Shown: piece by piece, positions 36,525 through 45,295 of the stretch
Layout: the number at the start of each line of letters is the position of its first letter
Position numbering within the stretch: the first letter of the stretch is position 1
From: Dulcicalothrix desertica PCC 7102
GTDB taxonomy: Bacteria; Cyanobacteriota; Cyanobacteriia; Cyanobacteriales; Nostocaceae
Assembly (NCBI RefSeq): GCF_003991905.1
Contig: NZ_RSCL01000001.1
Location: forward strand, 1 to 64,000
Direction of reading: 5' to 3'
DNA length: 64,000 nt
The notes under the pieces: model-generated
The model's input: the letters and a program-made list of their open reading frames with translations, nothing else
The model's database searches: none
What the model was told of the DNA's origin: nothing
Position numbers and translations under genes: made by a program

Positions 36525-38549
36525 ATGATTGGCAAGCTACTAGACTATCGTTATAAAGTTATCAGAGTTCTTGCCACGGGCGGTTTTGGTGAAACTTATA
36601 TTGCTGAGGACACCAAACGACCTGGCAACCCTATCTGTGTAGTCAAGCATCTTAAACCTGCTTCTAGTAACGATTCTAAGATATTTGATACTGCTAAACG
36701 CTTGTTTCAAAGCGAAGCAGAAACGCTGGAAAAACTGGGGAGTCATAACCAAATTCCTCGGCTTTTGGCTTATTTTGTTGATAATCAAGAATTTTATTTA
36801 GTACAAGAATTTATTGAAGGTCATACTCTTAGTGAAGAACTCGTTCCGGGAGAAACTTGGAGCGAAGGTCAGGTTGTTCAACTTTTAGATGAAATCCTTA
36901 GCATTCTCGAATTTGTCCATCAACAGGGAGTTATTCACCGCGATATTAAACCCGATAATATTATCCGGCGCCGTGGTGACAATAAGCTAGTATTAGTTGA
37001 TTTCGGCGCCGTTAAACAATTACGCGCTACTGCCTACACTCGCACTGTCGGTGTTCAACATTCATCTACGGTAGCAATTGGTACACCTGGCTATATGCCT
37101 ACCGAACAAGGTCAAGGCAAACCTCGTCCTAACAGTGATATTTATGCCCTAGGTATTATTGCTATTCAAGCTCTCACTGGTGTGGCGCCTGTAGATTTAC
37201 AAGAAGACCCCCACACTGGCGAAATTCTTTGGCAAAATGCTTCTATCAGTCCGCAGTTAGGTGTCATCTTAAATCAGATGATTCGCTATCACTTTAAAGA
37301 CAGATTCCAAAACGCTACCGAAGCTCTACAAGCATTGCGTGCGTTTGTACCTGCTGCACCAGAGAATCAAGAGTACCGCAAAACACAGTACCCAATTGTA
37401 AAACATTCCTCGCTCTCTTCTCGACAGCAAACAATTGCTGTGGCGCCTGGAAATAGAGGTGGTAGTGGTGGATATGCACCAGAAAATGTCAAGGCTATAC
37501 GTAAAGCAGCAACAGGCCCCGATATATTACAGTTATTCATTTTAGCTTTGCTTGCTGGTGGTGCAGCTTATGCGGCGCCACAAGTAGTAAAAAATGTCCA
37601 AAGTCTTACGGCAAATTGGACAAAAGGTGGTGATACTCTAGCATCACAAACTTGTATGGCTATAACCAGCGAAACAGCCAATATTCGTTCTGAACCTGCG
37701 GCCATATCCTCTGATACAATTTTGCAAACCGTCTCAGGTCGTACTGCTTTAGAAGTTACTGGTACACGTACAAAACGTGGATGGGTACAAATACGACTAG
37801 ATACAGGTAAGGTCGCATGGGTTCACTCGGATGTTATTGGTAATAGCTCTGAATGGGCGAACTGTCTACGCGATAAGGGTATTGCTACGAAAATTATTAA
37901 CGATAGTAGTGCTATTGCCGCACGTCCCGAACCAAAACCAAAAACAATAGTTGATTGGTTGCCGTTGCCAAATAAAAATCAGGATAACAATACAGAAAGT
38001 AATATAGATATAGATAAAAATACAGACGAAAATAAAGTAACTACACCAAATATTGATGAACAAACTCAAAAGCAAGACAGCAAAGTAGTTGAACAAGCAC
38101 GCGATAAATATGAATCTGGTGACTTACAAGGAGCTATTGATTTATTAAAATCGGTACCTGCGGGAATTGAGGAGACAGGTAAAATGATTTCTCAATGGCA
38201 GCAAGACTGGTCAAAAGCCGAATCATTATTTAAAGATATTGATGAGGCAGTCGCTAAAGGTAACTGGGATAAAGTCACCTCTTATCAGAAGCAGCCTGAA
38301 AAACTACCTAATATTCAGTACTGGCGTGACAAAATCAATCCGCTGTTGCAACAAGCCGCTGATAATATAGCTACTAGTGCCGAAAATTTATCGTCTCAAC
38401 AGCAGGTTCCTAATCTTGGCAGACCCGCGAAAACCGAAACAAAGGCGCCTAAAAAACAGGACAACCTCACTCTTGAAGAAAATCTACAACAATTTTTCTT
38501 TGGTAGTCCAGAACCGAATGCAACTCCTAAATCTACGAAAACCCGATAA
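36525..38549 (+). CDS. Membrane Ser/Thr protein kinase with SH3b domain
   Basis: 674 residues, with GGAGG 5-6 bp before the ATG. Residues 8-275 form a PknB-type kinase: glycine loop TGGFGETYIAE, VVKHLK, catalytic loop HRDIKPDN, DFGAVKQL, and GTPGYMPTEQ in the activation segment. One transmembrane helix (about 325-345) follows, then an extracytoplasmic SH3b domain (about 372-440: TANIRSEPAA...GWVQIRL...VAWVHSDVIG) and a charged helical tail with TPR-like units (ESGDLQGAIDLLKSVPAG). The SH3b may sense cell wall or envelope ligands. Confidence 0.92.
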   Translation: MIGKLLDYRYKVIRVLATGGFGETYIAEDTKRPGNPICVVKHLKPASSNDSKIFDTAKRLFQSEAETLEKLGSHNQIPRLLAYFVDNQEFYLVQEFIEGHTLSEELVPGETWSEGQVVQLLDEILSILEFVHQQGVIHRDIKPDNIIRRRGDNKLVLVDFGAVKQLRATAYTRTVGVQHSSTVAIGTPGYMPTEQGQGKPRPNSDIYALGIIAIQALTGVAPVDLQEDPHTGEILWQNASISPQLGVILNQMIRYHFKDRFQNATEALQALRAFVPAAPENQEYRKTQYPIVKHSSLSSRQQTIAVAPGNRGGSGGYAPENVKAIRKAATGPDILQLFILALLAGGAAYAAPQVVKNVQSLTANWTKGGDTLASQTCMAITSETANIRSEPAAISSDTILQTVSGRTALEVTGTRTKRGWVQIRLDTGKVAWVHSDVIGNSSEWANCLRDKGIATKIINDSSAIAARPEPKPKTIVDWLPLPNKNQDNNTESNIDIDKNTDENKVTTPNIDEQTQKQDSKVVEQARDKYESGDLQGAIDLLKSVPAGIEETGKMISQWQQDWSKAESLFKDIDEAVAKGNWDKVTSYQKQPEKLPNIQYWRDKINPLLQQAADNIATSAENLSSQQQVPNLGRPAKTETKAPKKQDNLTLEENLQQFFFGSPEPNATPKSTKTR

Positions 38550-38569
38550 ATTTGTAGGCTCCTCCTTGA

Positions 38570-38600
38570 ATGCACAGGCGTCCCGCCTGTGCCACGGTGC
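38570..38600. terminator. Hairpin after the kinase gene
   Basis: GCACAGGCGTCCCGCCTGTGCC forms a stem-loop 24 bp after the kinase stop and before the convergent gene. It is also a common dispersed repeat in such genomes. Confidence 0.4.
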
Positions 38601-38608
38601 CACTGGGA

Positions 38609-39262
38609 TTAATATTTTTGTGGAGTTATAGGGGCAGGTGCCGTTGTTGGTGGGGGTGGTACGGGTGTAGGCGCCCCAGGAACATTAAATTGTTGAGTTG
38701 GTTGGGGTTCAGGTGTAGACTGCTTTTGAATATTGGGACGAAATAGATTTGCTTCGTAAAAGTAAACGCGGTCACAATATTGGGAACCGCTATTACAAAC
38801 TGCCTCAATAGAGACATTGCTGGCATTACTAACATCTAATGATAGTGAATTTTGCTGTGAAGGAGATACAGTACGAGAATCTGCTGGTTTGCCGTCTAAA
38901 TATACTCTGACATCTACATTGGAACTGCGACTATCACTATCACGCATCCCAAACCCTAAATTCAATGTTTGAAAAATTGGGTTTGGGCTATTATCTGGCT
39001 TGATTCTACAAGTTAGTGATGCCGAACGATATCCAGGACCTAAAAAAAATCGACTTGAATATACAGCCCTTCCTATTGAAACATTTGTATTGTCTTCACG
39101 TGCGGTACCAGAACCACTGGCAACACATGTTGATCTGAGTAAATCTACTGGACGTGGTGAGCGTTGCGCTTGTACAATACTTTCACCTATCAAAACCGAA
39201 GAAAAAACAAGTGCGCTAGTAATTAAAGAAGCAATCAAGCTAATTTTCTGAGTTTTTCGCAT
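38609..39262 (-). CDS. Secreted protein with NPCBM-like domain and Pro-rich tail
   Basis: 217 residues. Signal peptide 1-32 (SLIASLITSALVFSSVLIGE...VQAQ). Residues 40-175 resemble an NPCBM-type beta sandwich (GMRDSDSRSSNVDVRVYLDG and SIEAVCNSGSQYCDRVYFYEA) with paired Cys. A Pro/Thr-rich tail follows. Probably periplasmic or cell-surface. It lies next to the surface-protein operon on the same strand, about 200 bp past its end. Confidence 0.65.
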   Translation of the reverse strand: MRKTQKISLIASLITSALVFSSVLIGESIVQAQRSPRPVDLLRSTCVASGSGTAREDNTNVSIGRAVYSSRFFLGPGYRSASLTCRIKPDNSPNPIFQTLNLGFGMRDSDSRSSNVDVRVYLDGKPADSRTVSPSQQNSLSLDVSNASNVSIEAVCNSGSQYCDRVYFYEANLFRPNIQKQSTPEPQPTQQFNVPGAPTPVPPPPTTAPAPITPQKY

Positions 39263-39320
39263 AAATATGAATAATTAATCTATCGGTGACGGGTAAAAAC
39301 CATCCACATCATACAGTAAA

Positions 39321-39464
39321 GTGCTGAGTAGAAAGTGCTGAGTGCTGAGTATAGCAGGAGTTACAATTCAGCACGAGCGCACAAGCACACTTTTAACTAA
39401 CTCATAACCTCTATCACACGAGCGCACTCAGCACTCAGCACTCAGCACTCAGCACTCAGCACTT
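39321..39464. repeat. Heptamer tandem repeats (AGTGCTG / CAGCACT)
   Basis: AGTGCTG units at about 39319-39350 face CAGCACT units in five consecutive copies at about 39428-39464; the two blocks could pair into a large hairpin. This is the short tandemly repeated repetitive (STRR) class known from heterocystous cyanobacteria. It lies just past the stop of the surface operon and may act as its terminator. Another block is at 63860-63900. Confidence 0.8.
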
Positions 39465-39468
39465 TTAA

Positions 39469-41061
39469 CTAATTAATACTGACGCGGAAACGGACAAACC
39501 CAAATTGACCACCAGGAACACTGCCTAGGTTCGCAATTACGGCGCCGTTGTTGTTGCTGCCAGGACATATATTGGTGAATGTATCTAATGGTGCGAGTGG
39601 AGATAAAAATCTACCACCATCAGCGCCACTACCTGCACCGTTTATACCAATACTGTTGCTGGTAAATGTAGTGCCGTTGGGTACTAAGTCGCAGAAGCGT
39701 ACACCAGTTATGTTTTCTTCTCCCTCGGTCAAGAAATAAACTGTGTATTCTATCTCATCACCCGATTGTACTGGCGCCTCTAAGTTGGGAACTCCTCGAA
39801 ATCTCTCTGCTGCTGGGAGCGAATCATCATTATTGTTGTTGGGGTCAGGTACAAAAGTATTAAAATTAGTACCTGTAATCGGTTGCCCGTCGCGTGTAGC
39901 GTTGGTTATTCGTTTGATTAGCTGGATATTTGGTGTTCCTGCGGCGCCTAATGCTGTTGAACGGAATCCAAAGTCTATATCAAGTCGATTTGGGTTCTCT
40001 TGCGTTAAGTTTGCGGCTAAAGTGGTGTTCGTTGTTGGTCTAAAATCATTGTTGGGTCGCAGTGCTTCTACTGTGTAATTACCTATCGGTAAACCTGTAA
40101 AGCTGTAAATACCATTGCTGTTAGTGGTAGTTCGAGAAATCTCTTCACCGTTGGCGCCTCGTAAAATTAAGGTGGCGCCTTGTATACCCCTTTCCCCTTG
40201 GTCTTGAACACGGTTAGCGTTACGGTCATTAAATACTGTGTCACCTATCGAACCAGTATTCGAGGGGGCACAAATATTTATTCTGGCAAGACCTATTGTT
40301 TCGTCTTGTCGAGGTTGACCAAATTCGGTACCTGGTTCATACAAAAGTTGAAAGCTAGTTACTTGACCAGCAAGTGTAACAGATACGTTACCATCTGGTC
40401 TACTTGGAAAAGAATTCTCGTTAATACCTACTGCTGTACTTCCTGTCACGCGAGTTGTAGTACCAAGTGACTGGAGTGCAACGCTAACAGGATTACTACC
40501 ATTAAATGCACTAACTGTCACTCTATCTTGGTATGTAAATCCTATATCTCTGGCGCCATCTCGGTCTACGTCAAGAATAGTTAAAGGAGATGCGAGCGTA
40601 ACGGGTCTATCGAAATTTACAGTTAAAGTCGCATTACTACCAACTGGTGCAGGTGCTTTACCAATACCAATATGAAATCTTAAGTTTGGTCCAGGTAAAC
40701 CACCATAAACATCATTATCAATTCGAGTTCCGTAAATCTCTCTATTAAACTCAACTAAATTTGATTCAATAACTCGTCCTGGGTCACTTTCTGCAAAACT
40801 TAACCGGACTCCTACTCCACCAGCATTTAAGTTTTGAGCGGCAATTGCTTCTACACCAACTGTTGGTTGCCAGTTAACAATTGTTGGAGTTGTACCTGCT
40901 GGACATACTCCTGGTGTCTGAGCAACTACTTTTTGATTCGGTGTTGTACCAAAGATGGCTATTTGTGTTACTGCCATCATTAAAATTAGAAAAAAATACC
41001 GAAGAGGTTTAATAACTTTTCGTATTTTTCGATTATTGATTTTAATAATTAAAGGTTTCAT
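39469..41061 (-). CDS. Secreted SdrD-B-like / DUF11 surface protein (paralog 2)
   Basis: 530 residues. N-terminal signal/anchor helix (RYFFLILMMAVTQIAIFGT). Residues 55-265 are a conserved N-domain with ASPLTILDVDRDGARDIGFT. An SdrD-B/Cna-type domain lies at about 270-365 (GSIGDTVFNDRNANRVQDQG), and a C-terminal DUF11-like domain ends GQFGFVRFRVSIN. It is a tandem paralog of the gene upstream (41193). Last gene of the surface operon. Probably exposed on the outer membrane; ligand unknown. Confidence 0.85.
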   Translation of the reverse strand: MKPLIIKINNRKIRKVIKPLRYFFLILMMAVTQIAIFGTTPNQKVVAQTPGVCPAGTTPTIVNWQPTVGVEAIAAQNLNAGGVGVRLSFAESDPGRVIESNLVEFNREIYGTRIDNDVYGGLPGPNLRFHIGIGKAPAPVGSNATLTVNFDRPVTLASPLTILDVDRDGARDIGFTYQDRVTVSAFNGSNPVSVALQSLGTTTRVTGSTAVGINENSFPSRPDGNVSVTLAGQVTSFQLLYEPGTEFGQPRQDETIGLARINICAPSNTGSIGDTVFNDRNANRVQDQGERGIQGATLILRGANGEEISRTTTNSNGIYSFTGLPIGNYTVEALRPNNDFRPTTNTTLAANLTQENPNRLDIDFGFRSTALGAAGTPNIQLIKRITNATRDGQPITGTNFNTFVPDPNNNNDDSLPAAERFRGVPNLEAPVQSGDEIEYTVYFLTEGEENITGVRFCDLVPNGTTFTSNSIGINGAGSGADGGRFLSPLAPLDTFTNICPGSNNNGAVIANLGSVPGGQFGFVRFRVSIN

Positions 41062-41192
41062 TAGTTTTTTCCTAGTTAATCATCTAATAAATAATAAAAA
41101 AGTTAAGATGCGATTAATTCTTCATTAATTATTAATTAATGATAGAATAATAGAGTAAAAGAAGACGCGATGTTGTTCGCGCCTAAAAATAA

Positions 41193-42806
41193 TTAATTAA
41201 TACCAACACGGAAGCGTACAAACCCAAAATTCCCACTAGGTATGTTTCCTAAATTTGCTACTACGGCACCGTTATTATTGCTGCCTGAACAAATGTTAGT
41301 AAATGCTTCTAATGGTGCAAGCGGTGTTAAATATCTACCACTGTCGGCTCCACTACCAGCACCATTAATGTTGATGCTGTTGTTCGCGAAAGTAGTTCCG
41401 TTTGGCACTAAATCGCAAAATCGAACATTGTTACTAGAGTCATTACCTTCAGCAAGGAAATAAACTGTGTATTCAATTTCATCTCGTGACTGCACAGGCG
41501 CCTCAAACGTCGAAACTCCTCTAAAACGTTCTGGTGATGGTAATTCATCGTCGTTGTTATTGTTGGGGTCTCCAACAAAGGTGTTAAAGTTTATGCCACT
41601 AATTGGTTGACCATTGCGTGTAGCTCCCGTTATTCGCTTAATTAAACGAATATTTGGCGCCCCCGCAGCACCGAGACGATTTGTATTAAAGCCAAAATCA
41701 ACAGTTAATAATGATTGGTTTGGCTCGGTAAGATTGGCTGGTAAAGTCGTATTTGTTGTTGGGTTAAAGTCATTGTTTGGTCGTAGCGCTTCAACTGTGA
41801 AGTTGCCTAACGGTAAAGTCGTAAAACTATAAATACCGTTGCTGTTTGTTGTGGTTCTACGAACCTCTTGACCGCGTGAATTACGTAATATCAAAGTTAC
41901 GTTAGCTATACCCGGTTCTCCCTCATCTTGCCTACCGTTGCTGTTACGGTCGTTGAATACCGTATCACCAATAGTGGCGCCAGGAGGAGCAGGAAGACAA
42001 ATACTAAATCTCGCCAAACCAATAGTTTCATCTTGTCGAGGTTGACCAAATTCTGTACCTGGTTCGTAAAGCAAGTCTATACGATTTAACTGACCTGCTG
42101 GTGTTGCCGAAGCGTTTGCATCTGGTCTATCTGGAAAAGAATTTTCGTTAATACCTACAACAGTATTTCCTGTTACACGAGTATTAGGAGTAAGTGACCT
42201 TAAAGCAACTCCAACAGGCACATCGCCATTAAATGCGGTAACTGTCACTCTATCCTGGTAGGTAAATCCAATATCGCGTTCACCATCACGGTCTACGTCA
42301 AGAATCGTAAGAGGTGATGCAATTATTACAGGTCTAGAAAAGTTTATACTTAGAGTTGCGTTTCCAGGTGACGGAGTTTTATCTTGACCGATATTAAAGC
42401 GTAAGTTTGGACCTGGTATCCCACCATAAACATCATTATCAATTCTAGTTTCGACATTATCGATAACTTGCCCAGGAACAGTTTCTGCAAACTCGAAACT
42501 TACTGCTACTTCACCAACATTAATTGTTTGAGCAGAAATCGCAGGCGCCCCAACTGCTGGTCTCCAGTTAACAGGTGTCGGCACATCCCCCGCAGGACAT
42601 AAATTTTGAGTTTGTGCTATTACTTTTTGTTTAACCATACCTCCAGAAAAAACTATTTGCGTTACTGCTAGCAATAAAGCCAGAAAATAATAACGTAGAG
42701 ACTTAAGAACTTTTTGCCATTTTCGATTGACTTTGAGAGGTTGCTCCGCTGAACGATGCAAGCCGCTATTAAACATTAATAAGGTTCGTTTAAAAAAAGC
42801 TTTCAT
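41193..42806 (-). CDS. Secreted SdrD-B-like / DUF11 surface protein (paralog 1)
   Basis: About 537 residues from the ATG at 42806. The same frame is open to a GTG at 42896, but that stretch is made of a 30-bp palindromic repeat, so the inner ATG is preferred. Architecture matches the 530-residue paralog: signal helix (YYFLALLLAVTQIVFSGG), N-domain, SdrD-B repeat (ATIGDTVFNDRNSNGRQDEG), then a DUF11-like C-domain with VRFCDLVPNGTTFANN and the ending GNFGFVRFRVGIN. Fourth gene of the minus-strand surface operon. Confidence 0.85.
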   Translation of the reverse strand: MKAFFKRTLLMFNSGLHRSAEQPLKVNRKWQKVLKSLRYYFLALLLAVTQIVFSGGMVKQKVIAQTQNLCPAGDVPTPVNWRPAVGAPAISAQTINVGEVAVSFEFAETVPGQVIDNVETRIDNDVYGGIPGPNLRFNIGQDKTPSPGNATLSINFSRPVIIASPLTILDVDRDGERDIGFTYQDRVTVTAFNGDVPVGVALRSLTPNTRVTGNTVVGINENSFPDRPDANASATPAGQLNRIDLLYEPGTEFGQPRQDETIGLARFSICLPAPPGATIGDTVFNDRNSNGRQDEGEPGIANVTLILRNSRGQEVRRTTTNSNGIYSFTTLPLGNFTVEALRPNNDFNPTTNTTLPANLTEPNQSLLTVDFGFNTNRLGAAGAPNIRLIKRITGATRNGQPISGINFNTFVGDPNNNNDDELPSPERFRGVSTFEAPVQSRDEIEYTVYFLAEGNDSSNNVRFCDLVPNGTTFANNSININGAGSGADSGRYLTPLAPLEAFTNICSGSNNNGAVVANLGNIPSGNFGFVRFRVGIN

Positions 42807-42846
42807 GTTCCTCAGTCCTATAGACAACACACAATTTTGTTTGCAA

Positions 42847-42876
42847 TGTAGAGACGTTACATGTAACGTCTCTACA
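42847..42876. repeat. 30-bp perfect palindrome (GTAGAGAC family)
   Basis: TGTAGAGACGTTACA and its perfect complement occupy 42847-42876 between two operon genes. A related palindrome lies at 20403-20430. Confidence 0.8.
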
Positions 42877-42892
42877 TCACCATTTATTATTT

Positions 42893-45295
42893 TCACCTCC
42901 TACGGGGACGCCGCGCGGGTGGTGTTTGATTTTGTCTTCGCTGTTCGATTTGTAAATCGTCTTCTTGTGGTTCGATAATGATGTCTACTCCTCGAATATC
43001 TTTAAAGATAATTTCCGCGCGTCTGTCTCTTGCGTAGTCCACAATATCTGTCGAACCTGGGTTAAGAAGTTGTGATTCACCCGCTGAACGTATTGTCATT
43101 CGCTCAGGCGCCACACCCCTACGTAATAAGTAGTTACGTGTTGATAATGCCCGCCGTCTACCTAGTGCTAAGTTATAAGCGTCACTTGCACGTGGGTCAG
43201 TGTGTCCAACAATTTCAATTACAATTACAGGATTTTGTAACAACACTTCTGCCACCCTATCCAGAACTTGTGCAGAAGCTGGACTAATAAACGATTTGTC
43301 TAACGCGAAGTGGATATTACGCGGTACACGAATCTTTAATGGTGGTGGTGGTGGTGGTGGGGGTGGTGGTGGTGGGGGTGCCGGTGGTTTCGGTCGCGTT
43401 GTACACTGCGGAGGCACTATTGGTTGCGGTCGCGAATTTGGAGTCAGATTTGGAAAAGTCCCTGCTTGACCAATAACTGCTGCTACCGATGGTTCTGATG
43501 TTCCATATTTGGGGTCAGTAGCAATGGCACTAATTCCATCTCCCTCGGTAACGTTCGCAATACTGGTACTAAAATTACCGTCTTTATCAGCTTGGACAGT
43601 TGCTAATGGAACATTTAAGGCGCCGTAGCCATAGTCGTATATAGCTTGTTTGCCACGTTGATAATCGCTTAATTTGTAAATTGTTACCTCAGAACCTGGG
43701 TCAGCTTTACCTTGAACGGTTATAGAACTACCTGTTGGTGGGAAAGCGCGCGTTCTAAATTCGGGCGCATTTACTGCACCGTTTCCGGTATCTAGACGAC
43801 GGTTGCCAGAATTTCGTTTGGGGTTGGCGCCGTCTCCACGTTGAAAGTCGCTAACTTCAAGATTTTGCTGTGTAATTAAGTCGATACTTAATCCTTCAAG
43901 CGAGGCAAACCTATTACCACGAATAATATTGCGAACCGCAGGACTACTGCTACCAATATCGTTACGTGGAAATGATGTGACGCTTACCCCTGGCCCGGTT
44001 TGATTATCAATCTCGTTACCAATAACTTGATGGTTACTACCCATCAAATATACTGCTGCCCTTCGCAGGCGCCTGCCGTTGTAAGTAATTTTATTGTTTT
44101 GCAGCAATACATTCCCATCGGGTTTAAATAGATACACACCCGCACCGTCATTCGCACAAATTAAGTTGCCTGTAATTTGGGAATTTGTAACAATACCCTC
44201 AAATCTTAATGCGTCTGGCATTCCAGCCAAACCATTACCCACAATAATATTTTGTGTTACTAAAGTATTTTCACCACGTACAGAAGTAATAATTGCGCTA
44301 CCGTCGCTGTAATAAATACGGTTGCGGCGAATTGTTGTACCTTGCGAGTTAAACACATAAACCCCAAACGCTGAGGTTTCTTGAGGTATTTGTTCATCAA
44401 CTGTTAACCCTAACCAGTTATCTTCAATAACAACATTCTTTGGTGGAACATCTTTATTAGAGAAGGGGAAATTATTACTGGGTGTAGGTTGTTGCTTACT
44501 TGTGTCGGGTGGTGGAAATCTATGGGCAATGACGATATTTCCAGGTGGTGTGGTTAGTGTCACAGGTTTGGGAATACCGTCATATATAAGTAGGTTTCCC
44601 AATTGCTGTTTAACAGGACTTGCATTAAATCCATATAAACTTAACCCACGCACTGTTATAGCATCGGCAACTATTGTAAACCCACGGAAAATTTCAACGT
44701 TAGGCGCCGGAGTTATGGCAACAACTGGTACAGGAATTGCAATTTCCGCTGTCGCTGATTTCGTCGCATCATAACCTGGTTGGCTTGTACCATCTATTAC
44801 TAAGTTGGCAGAAGCCAAGTCAGGCAATATTCTTTGTAGTTGAATTGTAGTGGCGCCTGCTGGCAAATTAAACTCAATCCTGGAACCCCCAGATGTCGAA
44901 GGTGTGACAAGTGCTTTTTCAGCAGGACTAAGTTGCTCTACTTTTAGCGTCCCGTTGGCAAGTTCAACTGCTTCCCGTAATGTTAATTGGTTATCTTGCT
45001 GAATATTGCCGTCTTGGTTGCTATTTACTATTATTCGCAGTGCCGGAGTCGGGATTGGTGTATTCGCAGGCGCCTTCGTTGATTGCTGGGCAATATTATT
45101 TTTATTAATACTACTACCACTATTAACACCATTTTGTTGACTCAATGCAACATTAGATGGTAATAAAGACAAACTTAAAGCCAGTAAAGTAAGCGGTAAA
45201 GGGTAAGCGGTAAAGGGTAATAAAGTTAATTTCTTTTTCCCTTTTTCCTTTTTTTTACTCCTTTGTTTTGACCAATAATGTTTAAATTCTTCCAT
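42893..45295 (-). CDS. Secreted beta-helix protein with OmpA C-terminal domain
   Basis: 800 residues. Signal peptide near 20-52. A right-handed parallel beta-helix (NosD/pectate-lyase-like, about 75-490) with repeated strands such as VLLQNNKITYNGRRL and NIIRGNRFASLEG. A spacer is followed by a pure Pro run (about 645-660), then an OmpA peptidoglycan-binding domain (about 668-775: IHFALDKSFISPASAQVLDR and VEIVGHTDPRASDAYNLALG). The OmpA part should fix it to the cell wall while the helix is exposed. Its ATG overlaps the upstream stop by one base (TAATG). Confidence 0.9.
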   Translation of the reverse strand: MEEFKHYWSKQRSKKKEKGKKKLTLLPFTAYPLPLTLLALSLSLLPSNVALSQQNGVNSGSSINKNNIAQQSTKAPANTPIPTPALRIIVNSNQDGNIQQDNQLTLREAVELANGTLKVEQLSPAEKALVTPSTSGGSRIEFNLPAGATTIQLQRILPDLASANLVIDGTSQPGYDATKSATAEIAIPVPVVAITPAPNVEIFRGFTIVADAITVRGLSLYGFNASPVKQQLGNLLIYDGIPKPVTLTTPPGNIVIAHRFPPPDTSKQQPTPSNNFPFSNKDVPPKNVVIEDNWLGLTVDEQIPQETSAFGVYVFNSQGTTIRRNRIYYSDGSAIITSVRGENTLVTQNIIVGNGLAGMPDALRFEGIVTNSQITGNLICANDGAGVYLFKPDGNVLLQNNKITYNGRRLRRAAVYLMGSNHQVIGNEIDNQTGPGVSVTSFPRNDIGSSSPAVRNIIRGNRFASLEGLSIDLITQQNLEVSDFQRGDGANPKRNSGNRRLDTGNGAVNAPEFRTRAFPPTGSSITVQGKADPGSEVTIYKLSDYQRGKQAIYDYGYGALNVPLATVQADKDGNFSTSIANVTEGDGISAIATDPKYGTSEPSVAAVIGQAGTFPNLTPNSRPQPIVPPQCTTRPKPPAPPPPPPPPPPPPPLKIRVPRNIHFALDKSFISPASAQVLDRVAEVLLQNPVIVIEIVGHTDPRASDAYNLALGRRRALSTRNYLLRRGVAPERMTIRSAGESQLLNPGSTDIVDYARDRRAEIIFKDIRGVDIIIEPQEDDLQIEQRRQNQTPPARRPRRR
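43339..43390. repeat. GGT/ACC microsatellite encoding poly-Pro
   Basis: About 14 near-perfect GGT/GGG triplets (plus strand) encode the poly-Pro linker of the beta-helix/OmpA protein. Length changes would stay in frame and alter only the linker length. Confidence 0.75.

Noticed and set aside
43200-43469. Gly-rich plus-strand frame
   Set aside because: The Gly run is the antisense of the poly-Pro linker in the beta-helix/OmpA gene.
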